From Marinobacter zhejiangensis (GTDB lineage: Bacteria; Pseudomonadota; Gammaproteobacteria; Pseudomonadales; Oleiphilaceae), in the NCBI RefSeq assembly GCF_900114775.1, contig NZ_FOUE01000001.1, positions 1,116,001-1,180,000 of the forward strand: a stretch of DNA of 64,000 nt, read 5' to 3'. The notes under the pieces are model-generated. The model ran no database searches, had not been told where the DNA came from, and was given only the letters and a program-made list of their open reading frames with translations. Numbering within the stretch: the first letter of the stretch is position 1; the number at the start of each line of letters is the position of its first letter. Below, piece after piece: positions 16,916 through 25,482 of this stretch. A program made the position numbers and the translations under genes.

Positions 16916-17964
16916 GGCGGCGGCTCCTGGTGCTGGTGTTGGGCCCGATAGTGGGCCGGTGCCATGCCGGTCCAGCGTTTGAAGGCCCGGCTGAACGCGC
17001 TCAGTTCCGAGAACCCCAGCAAAAAGGCAATTTCCCCCAGCGCAAACTGGTTGCCGGCAACATACCTCAACGCCTTGTCCTTGCGTACGCTTTCAACCAT
17101 GTCGTGAAAGCTGATGCCCTCTTTCTTGAGGCGCCGGTAGAGGGTCTGGCGGCTCATATGGCACTGCTGGGCGAGGGTGTCGGCGTTGATTCGATCGGTG
17201 GACATCTGCCTGGAAATCATACGCCGGACTTTGCGGCTGAAACTCTTTTGCGGTTGCCAGCGCGACAGCACGCTGTTGACCTGGCGGAGGACCGCCGAAT
17301 AGATATAGGGGTTACGCCGTGGAATGGGGTGGCTCAGGTGACGGTTGTCGAATGCGACACGGGTGACGGTGGCATCGAAGCGAATATCCCCGCCCAGCAG
17401 GCGGCGGTATTCGCTGGCGTAGTCTGGCTCAGGGTGGGCCATTTCGATCCAGTCGGCGTGAAAGTCCGGGTGGATGAAATGGCGGGTCCGGGTCATAGCG
17501 GATGCCAGGGTCCGGTCCATGTCCTGGCGGCAATAATGCTGTCGGCTGTCGGGGAGCCAGCTCAGTATGGTTTGCTCTTCGGTCTGCTCCAGGCCTAGCA
17601 GGACGGACTCGTTGATCAGCCGGTGCAACCGGACATACTGGGTGACGGCGTCCCCCAGGGTGTCGCAGTTGAAAAACACGTGACCGACCAGTCCCATGCT
17701 TTCCGGGTCGACCGCCTCACCTGCATGAAGGCCGATGGCAGGGTCGTCACTGACACTTTCGGCATAGTGCCAGAGCGCGTAGTAGCGGTCTGCATCAATG
17801 TGCCGGTCAGGGCCCTGGAGCTGGTCTGGTGATGTACCGAGAATTTCCTCGATGACCTGGCGTTCGCCAAGGCCCTTGCGCTGAAGGTACGAGAGCAGTG
17901 CCAACGTGCTGGAGGCGGCAACCTGTGGTGGTATGTCGTTGATTTCTGAATCGCCGGTAGCCAC
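16912..17964 (-). CDS. AraC-family regulator coupled to cardiolipin synthase
   Basis: A 350-residue protein. The N-terminal ~230 residues resemble the arabinose-binding-like domain of OruR/ToxR-type AraC regulators. The C-terminal ~100 residues hold two helix-turn-helix units; the second includes I-A-F-L-L-G-F-S-E-L-S-A-F-S-R-A-F, the standard AraC signature. It overlaps cls by 4 bases and faces, across a 154-bp spacer, a tiny plus-strand gene. That spacer contains a 21-bp-spaced direct repeat (18014-18055) of the type bound by such proteins, so self-control and control of the small gene are both plausible. The effector is unknown. Confidence 0.9.
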   Translation of the reverse strand: MATGDSEINDIPPQVAASSTLALLSYLQRKGLGERQVIEEILGTSPDQLQGPDRHIDADRYYALWHYAESVSDDPAIGLHAGEAVDPESMGLVGHVFFNCDTLGDAVTQYVRLHRLINESVLLGLEQTEEQTILSWLPDSRQHYCRQDMDRTLASAMTRTRHFIHPDFHADWIEMAHPEPDYASEYRRLLGGDIRFDATVTRVAFDNRHLSHPIPRRNPYIYSAVLRQVNSVLSRWQPQKSFSRKVRRMISRQMSTDRINADTLAQQCHMSRQTLYRRLKKEGISFHDMVESVRKDKALRYVAGNQFALGEIAFLLGFSELSAFSRAFKRWTGMAPAHYRAQHQHQEPPP

Positions 17965-18013
17965 GGTTGGTGCCCTATGGATGATGGATCATACCCGAAA
18001 TGTTGTTACGAAA

Positions 18014-18055
18014 TGTCAAGCGTATGGGACAGCCTGTCAAGGGTTTGTCACACCA
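18014..18055. promoter_or_regulatory. 21-bp-spaced direct repeat, candidate AraC operator and promoter
   Basis: TGTCAAG occurs at 18014 and again at 18035, exactly 21 bp apart; 14 of the first 18 positions of the two units match. AraC-family activators typically bind two direct repeats with this spacing, the nearer overlapping the -35. Here the second unit would cover the -35 of a plus-strand promoter with a TATACG -10 at 18073-18078, whose -35 is otherwise poor. A transcript would start near 18085, about 35 bases before the ATG at 18119. Confidence 0.5.
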
Positions 18056-18118
18056 ATAACGATACCATTACTTATACGGTTAGAGACGTTTTGAATTCAT
18101 CTGCGGGAGGTGGTTTGT

Positions 18119-18211
18119 ATGGAAAGCACAATTTTCGTCCCTCATAACGAAGTGGAACGCGAAAACTGTAAGGCATTAGCTGAGTATCTGAGCTGCATGT
18201 ATTTCTGCTGA
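18119..18211 (+). CDS. 30-residue cysteine-containing peptide, unknown
   Basis: A 30-codon frame starting at ATG 18119 with a near-perfect ribosome binding site GGGAGG (18105-18110), 8 bases upstream, and ended by TGA. The peptide starts M-E-S-T-I-F-V-P, has an amphipathic middle (V-E-R-E-N-C-K-A-L-A-E-Y-L) and ends S-C-M-Y-F-C; three cysteines (C17, C26, C30), with a C-x-x-x-C end. Third codon positions are less GC-rich than in neighbouring genes. It is framed by a candidate AraC operator upstream and an intrinsic terminator 28 bases downstream, so it looks like a complete one-gene unit. It does not match PqqA or other peptides I know. No maturation enzyme gene is adjacent. Confidence 0.6.
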   Translation: MESTIFVPHNEVERENCKALAEYLSCMYFC

Positions 18212-18239
18212 GGACTCGCTTCAGACATAACCCTTCTTG

Positions 18240-18266
18240 GGGCCGGAGATTCCGGCCCTTTTTTTT
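18240..18266 (+). terminator. Intrinsic terminator after the small peptide gene
   Basis: GGGCCGGA (18240-18247) pairs with TCCGGCCC (18251-18258) and is followed by eight T (18259-18266). It ends the short unit containing 18119-18211. The convergent PilZ gene stops 15 bases further on. Confidence 0.9.
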
Positions 18267-18280
18267 GTCCGGTGGCCGGG

Positions 18281-18718
18281 CTAGTGGGGTTCAGGCGTGT
18301 CTTGGGGCTGGATCCGCTGGCGCAGGTTTTCGCTGCGGGTCAGGATGCTTTCGATACGTTCCAGTTGGGCAAGGGTTTGCTCGGATTTCATGGTCCGGCT
18401 GGCGCTAAAGTCGAACTCCAGTCCAAGAACCTGTTGGCCGTTTTCGACATCACGGATGTTCCGTACGGTAGCAATGAGGTTGTCGATGCTGAGATTTCCG
18501 GCTTCCATTGACAGCTCGGCGCGCAATTCTATGCTGTCGCCTTCGAGGATACTGGCGTTATCGGTGTCGATCAGCGATACGCCGTTGCGGCTGAAGTCCT
18601 TGCCAGCGGCAGGTTGGTAACGGTTGAACAGTCCTTTGCGTGGGCGCCAGGCCAGAGCCAGTTTTGCAGCGGGCATGCGACGAAGTCTGCGGCGTTCCGG
18701 CCGTTGTGTTTCATACAT
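18281..18718 (-). CDS. PilZ-domain protein
   Basis: A 145-residue single-domain protein. The c-di-GMP-binding signature of PilZ is visible: an arginine cluster R-R-R-L-R-R near residue 10 and D-F-S-R-N-G near residue 42, matching RxxxR and [D/N]xSxxG. This predicts a cytoplasmic cyclic-di-GMP effector, and a diguanylate cyclase gene lies at 6-7.7 kb in the window, though nothing ties the two directly. The C-terminal ~35 residues form a helix with L-A-Q-L-E-R-I-E. It stands alone on the minus strand, with its start 180 bp from the divergent hydrolase gene. Confidence 0.85.
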   Translation of the reverse strand: MYETQRPERRRLRRMPAAKLALAWRPRKGLFNRYQPAAGKDFSRNGVSLIDTDNASILEGDSIELRAELSMEAGNLSIDNLIATVRNIRDVENGQQVLGLEFDFSASRTMKSEQTLAQLERIESILTRSENLRQRIQPQDTPEPH

Positions 18719-18897
18719 GTATCAAGGGTTCCTTGTTGAGTTTGGCGCATGAGAACCTTGCGCCAGTGGAATGGTCGATGGCTTCGGTTCGGTGGTAATG
18801 TATCGTGCGAATGTTTCCGCTAGCGGGACGAAATCCACAAAATGCTGCCAGGACAGGGACCTACGTCACAGTCCTGGAGGGAGAGTTAGGAGTTAGC

Positions 18898-19671
18898 ATG
18901 ACGGTCAGCCTCAATCATCGTATCAGCGGCAGTGGGCAACCCCTGATTCTGCTGCACGGCCTGTTTGGTTCGCTGGAAAATCTCGGGGGTATTGCCCAGC
19001 GTCTGCAGGACCAGTTTGAGATCCATGCCCTGGATCATCGTAACCATGGCCGTTCGCCCCATGCCGACACTATGGATTATCCGTCGATGGCGGCTGACGT
19101 CCTGGCCTACATGGATCAGCAGGGTTTGGAAACGGCCTGTCTGCTAGGGCACTCGATGGGCGGGAAAATCGCCATGCAGGTGGCGTTGTCGGCACCTCAG
19201 CGAGTGAGCAAGTTGATTGTGCTGGATATCGCGCCGGTCACCTACAAGCCGCGGCATGATGCGATTCTGGAAGGTTTGTCGGCGCTGTCGCCGGAAACCA
19301 TCGACAATCGCCAGGAGGCTGACCGGGCACTTGCCGAGTATGTGGAGACTCCGGAAATCCGTCAGTTTCTGCTTAAGAATCTTCAGCGGGTTCCTGGCGC
19401 GGAGAACTTTCGGTGGCGGCTGAACCTGCCAGTCATCGAGGCTTGCTACAGTAACCTGGCTGCGGCACCCGTGGCGGAGGGCAGCTTTGCAGGACCGGTC
19501 CTGTTCCTGAAAGGCGAACACTCGGCCTACATCCAGGAAAAACACCGGCCCGACGTGGAACGGCTATTCCCGAATGCCACTTTGCGAATCGTGTCCGGCA
19601 CCGACCACTGGTTGCATGCCGAGAAGCCGGACACGGTGGCTGCGCTCTGTCGCCAGTTCCTGCTGGACTGA
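18898..19671 (+). CDS. Alpha/beta-hydrolase (YbfF-type esterase)
   Basis: A 257-residue alpha/beta-hydrolase. Visible features: the oxyanion H-G-L-F-G-S near residue 20, the early D-H-R-N-H-G-R-S segment, the nucleophile elbow G-H-S-M-G-G and the C-terminal histidine in D-H-W-L-H. These match the YbfF-type acyl-CoA/ester hydrolases of gammaproteobacteria. No signal peptide, so it is cytoplasmic. ATG 18898 has AGGAGT upstream; the longer frame from 18805 has no good site. The natural substrate is not known for this family; short-chain esters and acyl-CoAs are hydrolysed by E. coli YbfF. Confidence 0.88.
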   Translation: MTVSLNHRISGSGQPLILLHGLFGSLENLGGIAQRLQDQFEIHALDHRNHGRSPHADTMDYPSMAADVLAYMDQQGLETACLLGHSMGGKIAMQVALSAPQRVSKLIVLDIAPVTYKPRHDAILEGLSALSPETIDNRQEADRALAEYVETPEIRQFLLKNLQRVPGAENFRWRLNLPVIEACYSNLAAAPVAEGSFAGPVLFLKGEHSAYIQEKHRPDVERLFPNATLRIVSGTDHWLHAEKPDTVAALCRQFLLD

Positions 19672-19684
19672 ATGCGAGATTCGC

Positions 19685-19828
19685 TCAGGCTTCGGCTTCG
19701 CAGGAAGAATCTGGCTTGCTGAGGTCGGCCATCTTGCGGTCAAAGAAGCTCTTGGCGCTGTAAACTACGCCGCCAAGCACCAGCAATGCGGCGAAGGTGA
19801 ACGCGGTTGAGGTGAGTTCATAAAGCAT
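19685..19828 (-). CDS. 47-residue single-span membrane protein
   Basis: A short frame with a good ribosome binding site (CGGAGC, about 6 bases before the ATG at 19828). It encodes one hydrophobic helix (about residues 9-24, F-T-F-A-A-L-L-V-L-G-G-V-V-Y) preceded by a short N-terminus and followed by a basic stretch (S-A-K-S-F-F-D-R-K-M) and an acidic end with one cysteine. The positive-inside rule puts the C-terminus in the cytoplasm. I do not recognise a family. It converges on the hydrolase gene, with 13 bp between the stops. Confidence 0.6.
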   Translation of the reverse strand: MLYELTSTAFTFAALLVLGGVVYSAKSFFDRKMADLSKPDSSCEAEA

Positions 19829-20026
19829 GGTTAGCTCCGGGGAAACGTGGGTTTTGCGACGAATCGCTCAAAAAATGAGCAGCGACTATACCCGAGCCCT
19901 GCCCGAGCTTCAAGCGCCGAAGCGTCGACGGTTCTGGCCTGCTTGAGGCTGTTGAAGAAAGGTTTTGTTAAGGTAGGATTCGCCTGATCAAGTAGTTGAT
20001 AACCATAAATAAAAAGGAACCTTTGC

Positions 20027-21115
20027 ATGCGTTGGCTTCTGCTGGTTTTACTGGCTGTGTTCTTGATTTTGGGGGGCTTTTTGCTGGCTCCCACACCGAT
20101 CGACAGCCAGGCCTGGCGCGCGCCGGTACCACCGGAGCTTTCCGGTGTCCTGGCCGCCAATGAGGCATTGCAGCAGGCCGAGTTGTTGGCACTTGGCGAG
20201 GTCTATGGTCCGGAAGACACCATTGAAGACAGTCAGGGCCGTCTCTACGCCGGCACCCAGGATGGCAAAGTGGTCAGGGTCTGGCCCGATGGCCGGGTGG
20301 AGGAGTGGGTGGTCACCGGTGGCCGGCCATTGGGCATGGTCTTTGATCGTCAGGGTAACCTGATTGTTGCCGATGCCTGGAAAGGATTGTTGAGTATCTC
20401 GCCGCAGGGCGACCTGCGGGTATTGTCGCGGGAGTCCGGCGGCGTGCCGTTCCATTTTACCGATGATGTGGATATCGCTCCGGACGGACGGATCTACTTT
20501 ACCGATGCCAGCTCCCGTTTCCAGCAACCAGACTACAAACTCGACCTGTTGGAGATGCGGCCCCATGGCCGGCTGTTGCGATACAACCCGGCCAATGGGC
20601 GAACCGAGACGCTGCTGGACCGGCTGTACTTCGCCAATGGCGTTGCCGTATCGCCGGGTGGCAACTACCTGCTGGTGAATGAAACCTGGAAGTACCGCAT
20701 ATTAAAGTACTGGCTGAGCGGGCCGAAAGTGGGGCAGGTCGAGGTGTTTGCCGACAACCTGCCCGGGTTCCCGGACAATCTGGCGGTCGACGACCAGGGA
20801 CGATACTGGGTAGCGTTTCCGTCGTTGCGGGACGACAAGATCGACTTCATGCACCGTTACCCGTGGCTTAAGGAGCTGGTGGCCAAACTGCCAGCGTGGC
20901 TCCAGCCCAAACCTCGCCCCTATGGCATGGTGGTCGCGTTTGACGAACGTGGCCGGGCCCTGGTCAGTCTCCACGACACCCAGGGACAGCACCTGCAAGA
21001 GATCACATCGGTCAATCCAAGCGGGGGCCACCTATACTTTGGTTCACTTCACAACGATCGTATTGGTCGGCTAGCGTTGCAGGCTGTTCCCGGCCTTGGA
21101 GAGAGTGGACGATGA
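20027..21115 (+). CDS. SMP-30/strictosidine synthase-like beta-propeller protein
   Basis: A 362-residue protein with an N-terminal membrane anchor or signal (L-L-L-V-L-L-A-V-F-L-I-L-G-G-F-L-L). The rest has beta-propeller repeats typical of the SMP-30/gluconolactonase and strictosidine-synthase-like group: G-P-E-D near 65, D-V-D-I-A-P-D-G-R-I-Y-F-T-D-A-S, G-V-A-V-S-P-G-G, and the F-P-D-N-L segment. Bacterial members include lactonases and esterases, often metal-dependent; the substrate here cannot be read. It overlaps the next gene, a thioesterase, by 4 bases (ATGA), so the two are likely one operon and may act on related acyl or lactone compounds. Confidence 0.85.
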   Translation: MRWLLLVLLAVFLILGGFLLAPTPIDSQAWRAPVPPELSGVLAANEALQQAELLALGEVYGPEDTIEDSQGRLYAGTQDGKVVRVWPDGRVEEWVVTGGRPLGMVFDRQGNLIVADAWKGLLSISPQGDLRVLSRESGGVPFHFTDDVDIAPDGRIYFTDASSRFQQPDYKLDLLEMRPHGRLLRYNPANGRTETLLDRLYFANGVAVSPGGNYLLVNETWKYRILKYWLSGPKVGQVEVFADNLPGFPDNLAVDDQGRYWVAFPSLRDDKIDFMHRYPWLKELVAKLPAWLQPKPRPYGMVVAFDERGRALVSLHDTQGQHLQEITSVNPSGGHLYFGSLHNDRIGRLALQAVPGLGESGR

Positions 21116-21591
21116 CTCGGACTGCCGAGCAGATTGCGTGGGATCTGCCCAACCCGTTTATCCTGGAGATCGACGTTGTCGATGCGGACACCGACCGTCT
21201 GGGACATGCCAATAATGTGGTTTATGTGCGCTGGCTGGAGGACATCAGCTGGGCGCATATTGAAAGCCTGGGCATGACCTGGGAGCGTCATGAAGCCACC
21301 GGAAAGGCAATGGCGATCACCCGTACCGAAATCGATTACCTGATGCCGGCCAACGCCGGAGACCGGCTGCTCCTGGGCACTTGGCTCACGGAGTTTGACG
21401 GCCGATTCCGTTCTGCCCGACAGTTCCAGCTGGTGCGCCCCGCCGATGGTAAGACGCTGGTTCGGGCCCGCTCCACCCATGCCTGTGTGGATCTGAAAAC
21501 CCAGCGTCCCTCTCGGGTGCCGGCGGAGTATGGCGACATTCTCTCGGCGGCCATGGTGGCTGGCGGACAGGGGCTGCCACCCCAGGGCTGA
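21112..21591 (+). CDS. Hotdog-fold acyl-CoA thioesterase
   Basis: A 159-residue protein of the 4-hydroxybenzoyl-CoA thioesterase/YbgC-FadM group. The segment V-D-A-D-T-D-R-L-G-H-A-N-N-V-V-Y-V-R-W carries the conserved aspartate and the H-x-N-N-x-x-Y motif. Such enzymes hydrolyse acyl-CoA thioesters in the cytoplasm. It begins inside the stop codon of the beta-propeller gene. A medium-chain dehydrogenase/reductase gene follows about 65 bp on in the same direction, so all three may form one unit. Confidence 0.88.
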   Translation: MTRTAEQIAWDLPNPFILEIDVVDADTDRLGHANNVVYVRWLEDISWAHIESLGMTWERHEATGKAMAITRTEIDYLMPANAGDRLLLGTWLTEFDGRFRSARQFQLVRPADGKTLVRARSTHACVDLKTQRPSRVPAEYGDILSAAMVAGGQGLPPQG

Positions 21592-21655
21592 GCGCGGAGC
21601 GGAAATTATCTGCTAGGCTGGAATGAAGCCTTCCCTGTTTGCGCTGGAGATCGCC

Positions 21656-22645
21656 ATGGAGAACCTGACCGTGCCCCCTGAATCCAGAGAAATGCGCCGT
21701 ATCGTGTACGATCGGTTTGGTGACGCGGACCAGCTAAGGCTGGAGCCTGCGGCCGTGCCACAACCGGGTGACGGGCAGGTCTGCATTCGCGTTGCCGGCG
21801 CCGGCCTCAACCCCATCGACTGGAAAACCCGCAAAGGGCTTGGTTTCGCCGCCCAGCAAATCGAAACAAAACTGCCCTGGACTCCCGGCTATGACCTGTC
21901 GGGCGAAGTGGTCTCGGTGGCCACGGATGTCCGCACCCTGGCGCCGGGCGACCGGGTCATGGGGATGGTCGGGTTTCCGGCAGATGGCGGCGCCTATGCG
22001 GAGTATGCCCTGGCGAGGGCGGATGAGCTTGCCATCGTACCTGAGGAACTGGACCTGGTCAGTGCCGGGGCGGTGCCTCTGGCGGCACTGACGGCCTGGC
22101 AAGCATTGTTCGAAGTGGCCAAGCTGGAGCCGGAGCAGAAAGTGCTTATCCACGCCGGAGCTGGCGGGGTCGGACACTTTGCCATCCAGTTCGCGCTGGT
22201 CCGCGGTGCTCACGTCATCGCGACGGCATCCGCCAGCAACAAGGATTTCCTGGATGGTCTTGGGGTGCATGAAGTCATCGATTACACCACCACCGACTTT
22301 GTCGATGAGTGTTACGGCCTGGATGTGGTGCTGGATCTGCTGGGGGGCAATGTCGGCAAGCGCTCCCTTCACACCCTGAGCGAGCATGGCGTGCTGGTGA
22401 CCATACCCACCGTGACCGCCGACGAAATCATTTCAGCGGCCGAAGCCATGTCTCTTCGCGCCCATGGCATGACGGTCCGGCCTGAAGTTTTCCACCTGGA
22501 GGAAATCGCCGAACTCATTGAAGACGGTGATGTCCGCGTACACATTGACCGGGTGTTCACCCTGGCCCAGGCCGCGGATGCCCACCGGTTGTTGGAGCAG
22601 GGGCATGTGCGAGGCAAGTTGGTGCTGGACTGCCTCGCGCCGTAA
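21656..22645 (+). CDS. Zinc-less medium-chain oxidoreductase (quinone reductase-like)
   Basis: About 329 residues of the medium-chain dehydrogenase/reductase superfamily. The catalytic half has A-G-A-G-L-N-P-I-D-W and P-G-Y-D-L-S-G-E-V; the Rossmann half has H-A-G-A-G-G-V-G-H-F-A-I-Q, the NADP(H)-binding loop. The cysteine and histidine zinc ligands of alcohol dehydrogenases are not seen, so it is likely an NADPH-dependent quinone or enone reductase. I preferred ATG 21656 (GGAG 6 bases upstream) over ATG 21623, which lacks a clear site. It converges closely on the antiporter gene. Confidence 0.85.
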   Translation: MENLTVPPESREMRRIVYDRFGDADQLRLEPAAVPQPGDGQVCIRVAGAGLNPIDWKTRKGLGFAAQQIETKLPWTPGYDLSGEVVSVATDVRTLAPGDRVMGMVGFPADGGAYAEYALARADELAIVPEELDLVSAGAVPLAALTAWQALFEVAKLEPEQKVLIHAGAGGVGHFAIQFALVRGAHVIATASASNKDFLDGLGVHEVIDYTTTDFVDECYGLDVVLDLLGGNVGKRSLHTLSEHGVLVTIPTVTADEIISAAEAMSLRAHGMTVRPEVFHLEEIAELIEDGDVRVHIDRVFTLAQAADAHRLLEQGHVRGKLVLDCLAP

Positions 22646-22654
22646 CGTCCCGTC

Positions 22655-24517
22655 TTACTGGGTTTTCTGGCCCTTGGGGGCACCTTGGGGCTCGTTGGTG
22701 ACCTCTTTCTCTTTCCGCTCTTTGGGGGGTTGCGGTGGCACCAGGCAGATCAGTGTCCAGTCTTTTTCCGGCTTCAGGGTAGAGTCGTTGGTAACAGGCT
22801 GGATGCGGCCACGGCTGTCGATGGTGAACAGCACCAGGGCCTGGCCTTCGTATTGCGTCTGGAATGCGTCAAAGGTGAAGGCATCGCTTAGCTGCGGCGT
22901 CTTAACCGTGTAGCCCTTGCTCACCATACTGGCCAGCTTGGCGTAGCTGGCATCGCCGAACAGCCCCCGGGTACGTTGAATTTTCTCTGCCGTCTGGTGC
23001 CTTGCCAGCTGGTCCTGGTCGCCTTCTGACAGACTGAATACGTGGTTTTTGCCGAACCAGTCGAGGAAGTGGTAGGTCGCCAGGGTATTGAGCTGTTTGT
23101 ACGGGGACATCACCAGCAGGTTGCCGAGACCGGTGAAATCGAGGTGTGTCGTGGCGTGTTCGGACACCGGGTTGCCGAAGTAGGTCTGAAGGTTGTCCAT
23201 TCTCGCCAGACGGATATTTTCCCAGTTGGTGTCGGTGAGTGTGACCGGCACATCGTATTTACGCAGCGCCAGTGCCACCTGACGTGCCACCTGGTTGGCG
23301 CCAAGGATCAGGTAACCGTAATCGGCTGGCTCTGCGACCTTGAGCAAGCGGGCCAGCGGCCGTGCCGTCAGGCTCTGAATCGTAACGGTGGCGATGATCA
23401 GGATGAACACCAGCGGCACCAGCGCACCGGCGCTTTCGTAACCCACCTTTTGCAGCTGGAAGGCAAACAGGGCAGACACCGCCGCCGCTACAATGCCCCT
23501 TGGTGCGACCCAGCTGAGGAACAGCTTTTCCCGCCAGTCCAGATTGGTGCCAATGGCCGCCAGGAAAATGCTCAACGGGCGGGCGATCAGGATCAGCGCG
23601 CCCAGAACCAGCAACAGCCCCCAGCCCAGGTCGGCGATGGAGGCAAATTCAATTCGGGCGGCCAGGATAATAAACAGGCCGGAAATCAGCAGGACGCTGA
23701 GTGACTCCTTGAACTCCAGGACGTTGTCGATGGGGACCTGTTTCATGTTGGCCATCCAGATGCCCATCACGGTGACGGTCAGCAGGCCGGACTCGTGGGC
23801 CAGCTCGTTGGAGAGGGCATAGACGCCCAGCATGAAGGTCAGGGTGCCGGCATTGTGCAGATACTGGGGCAGCAAATGCTTGCGCAGGGCAACCCCATTG
23901 AGCCAGCCGGCAACGGCACCGATCAGGAAACCTACCAGCAGGGTCTTGGCGAAAATGAACAGGGAGTGACTGAACACATTGCCCTGGCCCCAGGACACAA
24001 TTCCTTCGAACACCAGAACCGCCAGCAGGGCCCCCACCGGGTCGATGATGATGCCTTCCCAGCGCAGGATATTGGCCAGTTTGGAGGTGGGGCGCACCGA
24101 CCGCAGCAAGGGCACAATCACTGTGGGGCCGGTAACGACGGCGATGGCGCCGAACAGCAACGCGACCTCCCAGGCCAGGTCCAGTGCCCAGTGGGCCGCC
24201 AGCGTACCGATGGCGCAGGTGACAATAGAGCCGATGGGAATCAGGTTGCGAACCATCTTGCCATGGTCCTTGATCTCATCGTAGCGCAGGGTCAGGCTGC
24301 CTTCGAACAGAATGATGGCGACCGCCAGCGAGATCATCGGGAACAGCAGTTCCCCGAACAGCGGTTGTGGATCAAGCCAGCCCAGAAGTGGGCCGACAAC
24401 GATACCGCCGGCCAAAAGGAAGAGAATGGCGGGCATTCGTACGCGCCAGGCAAGCCATTGGCAGAACAGGGACATTACGCCAATGCTGGCGAGGAGCATA
24501 ACGATGCTTACGGGCAT
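22655..24517 (-). CDS. CPA1-type cation:proton antiporter with C-terminal regulatory domain
   Basis: A 620-residue membrane protein. The first ~400 residues give about 12-13 hydrophobic segments and the CPA1 hallmarks A-I-A-V-V-T-G-P-T-V-I-V-P and E-G-I-I-I-D-P-V-G-A, the acidic residue site of cation binding. The C-terminal part has an RCK/TrkA-N-like nucleotide-binding fold (Y-L-I-L-G-A-N-Q-V-A-R-Q-V), followed by a TrkA-C-like region and a basic tail. This is an NhaP/KefC-like Na+ or K+/H+ exchanger of the inner membrane, useful to a marine cell. It stands alone, convergent with the oxidoreductase gene. Confidence 0.88.
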   Translation of the reverse strand: MPVSIVMLLASIGVMSLFCQWLAWRVRMPAILFLLAGGIVVGPLLGWLDPQPLFGELLFPMISLAVAIILFEGSLTLRYDEIKDHGKMVRNLIPIGSIVTCAIGTLAAHWALDLAWEVALLFGAIAVVTGPTVIVPLLRSVRPTSKLANILRWEGIIIDPVGALLAVLVFEGIVSWGQGNVFSHSLFIFAKTLLVGFLIGAVAGWLNGVALRKHLLPQYLHNAGTLTFMLGVYALSNELAHESGLLTVTVMGIWMANMKQVPIDNVLEFKESLSVLLISGLFIILAARIEFASIADLGWGLLLVLGALILIARPLSIFLAAIGTNLDWREKLFLSWVAPRGIVAAAVSALFAFQLQKVGYESAGALVPLVFILIIATVTIQSLTARPLARLLKVAEPADYGYLILGANQVARQVALALRKYDVPVTLTDTNWENIRLARMDNLQTYFGNPVSEHATTHLDFTGLGNLLVMSPYKQLNTLATYHFLDWFGKNHVFSLSEGDQDQLARHQTAEKIQRTRGLFGDASYAKLASMVSKGYTVKTPQLSDAFTFDAFQTQYEGQALVLFTIDSRGRIQPVTNDSTLKPEKDWTLICLVPPQPPKERKEKEVTNEPQGAPKGQKTQ

Positions 24518-24561
24518 AGGGGAATCAGATCCGTTGAAGTGGCAAAATTAATAGACGCACC

Positions 24562-25362
24562 TTAACTATCGCCAAGGCGTGCTTTCCGTGCAATGCGGTT
24601 GATCAACCGGGACGCAGCGACAAAGCCGAATGTGGCGGTCACCGGGCTGGCGGCTCCAAATCCGGTGGCGCAGTCCAGCCGGACCGGGCCTGCGGTATCC
24701 GGTTTTTGCAGGCAAACTTCGCCGTCGCCTGCGGGGTAGGTCAATTGTTCCAGTGAATACACCGCCTCGATTCCAAAGCGCCGCTTCGGGTTGCGGGAGA
24801 ACCCGTACTCCCGACGCAACAGGTTACGTACCTTGGCGAGCAGTGGGTCCTGGGTAGTTCGGCTAAGGTCGGCGACCTGAATCTGGGTCGGGTCCATCTG
24901 GCCACCGGCGCCCCCCGCGCAGACCAGCGGAATCTTTCGGCGCTGACAGTGGGCTATCAGGGCCGCCTTGGATTTGACGCTGTCGATGGCGTCAATGACG
25001 CCAGTCACGTCATCGCCAAGCAGGTCGGCAACGTTGTTGGGGGTCAGGAAGCCGAAGTGTGGGCGAATATCGGCATGGGGATTGATGGCCCGCAGTCGTT
25101 CCGCCAGGGCATCGGTCTTGGTACGGCCATACTGGCCCGCCAGCGCGTGGGACTGGCGATTGGTGTTCGACACACAAATGTCATCCATATCCACCAGAGT
25201 GATGGTGCCGATACCGGTGCGGGCGATGGCTTCGGCCGCCCAGGAACCAACACCGCCGAGCCCGACAACCACAATATGAGTCTGACGAAAGGCAGCTTGC
25301 GCACGGCGGCCGTAGAGCCGTTCGATACCGCCAAAGCGGTGACTGTAGTCATCAGCGGTCAT
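24562..25362 (-). CDS. tcdA: tRNA threonylcarbamoyladenosine dehydratase TcdA
   Basis: A 266-residue E1-like enzyme that forms cyclic t6A at position 37 of tRNAs, in an ATP-dependent dehydration. The Rossmann G-L-G-G-V-G-S-W loop near residue 30 and the D-x-D-x-x-x-x-S-N-x-N-R-Q motif (D-M-D-D-I-C-V-S-N-T-N-R-Q) are as in TcdA/CsdL. I took ATG 25362, preceded by GGGGA; the frame stays open to 25398. It is separated from the next plus-strand gene by a 357-bp spacer with its own minus-strand terminator, so it is not co-transcribed with the unit upstream. Confidence 0.92.
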   Translation of the reverse strand: MTADDYSHRFGGIERLYGRRAQAAFRQTHIVVVGLGGVGSWAAEAIARTGIGTITLVDMDDICVSNTNRQSHALAGQYGRTKTDALAERLRAINPHADIRPHFGFLTPNNVADLLGDDVTGVIDAIDSVKSKAALIAHCQRRKIPLVCAGGAGGQMDPTQIQVADLSRTTQDPLLAKVRNLLRREYGFSRNPKRRFGIEAVYSLEQLTYPAGDGEVCLQKPDTAGPVRLDCATGFGAASPVTATFGFVAASRLINRIARKARLGDS

Positions 25363-25457
25363 GCTGATCCCCAAAGTGAGTCTGAATGATGGGGGCATTG
25401 TAACGTAGCGGGCGGGCAGCCACTATCCATGAACGGGGCTGGCTGGAGCGCGGACAT

Positions 25458-25482
25458 AAAAAAGCCACGCAAAGGCGTGGCT
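25458..25482 (-). terminator. Intrinsic terminator of an unannotated minus-strand transcript
   Basis: Read on the minus strand, AGCCACGC pairs with GCGTGGCT over a CTTT loop and is followed by a run of T. Its direction excludes the plus-strand AraC gene, and it lies upstream of the tcdA start, so it must end some other minus-strand transcript that begins to its right. Confidence 0.85.
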
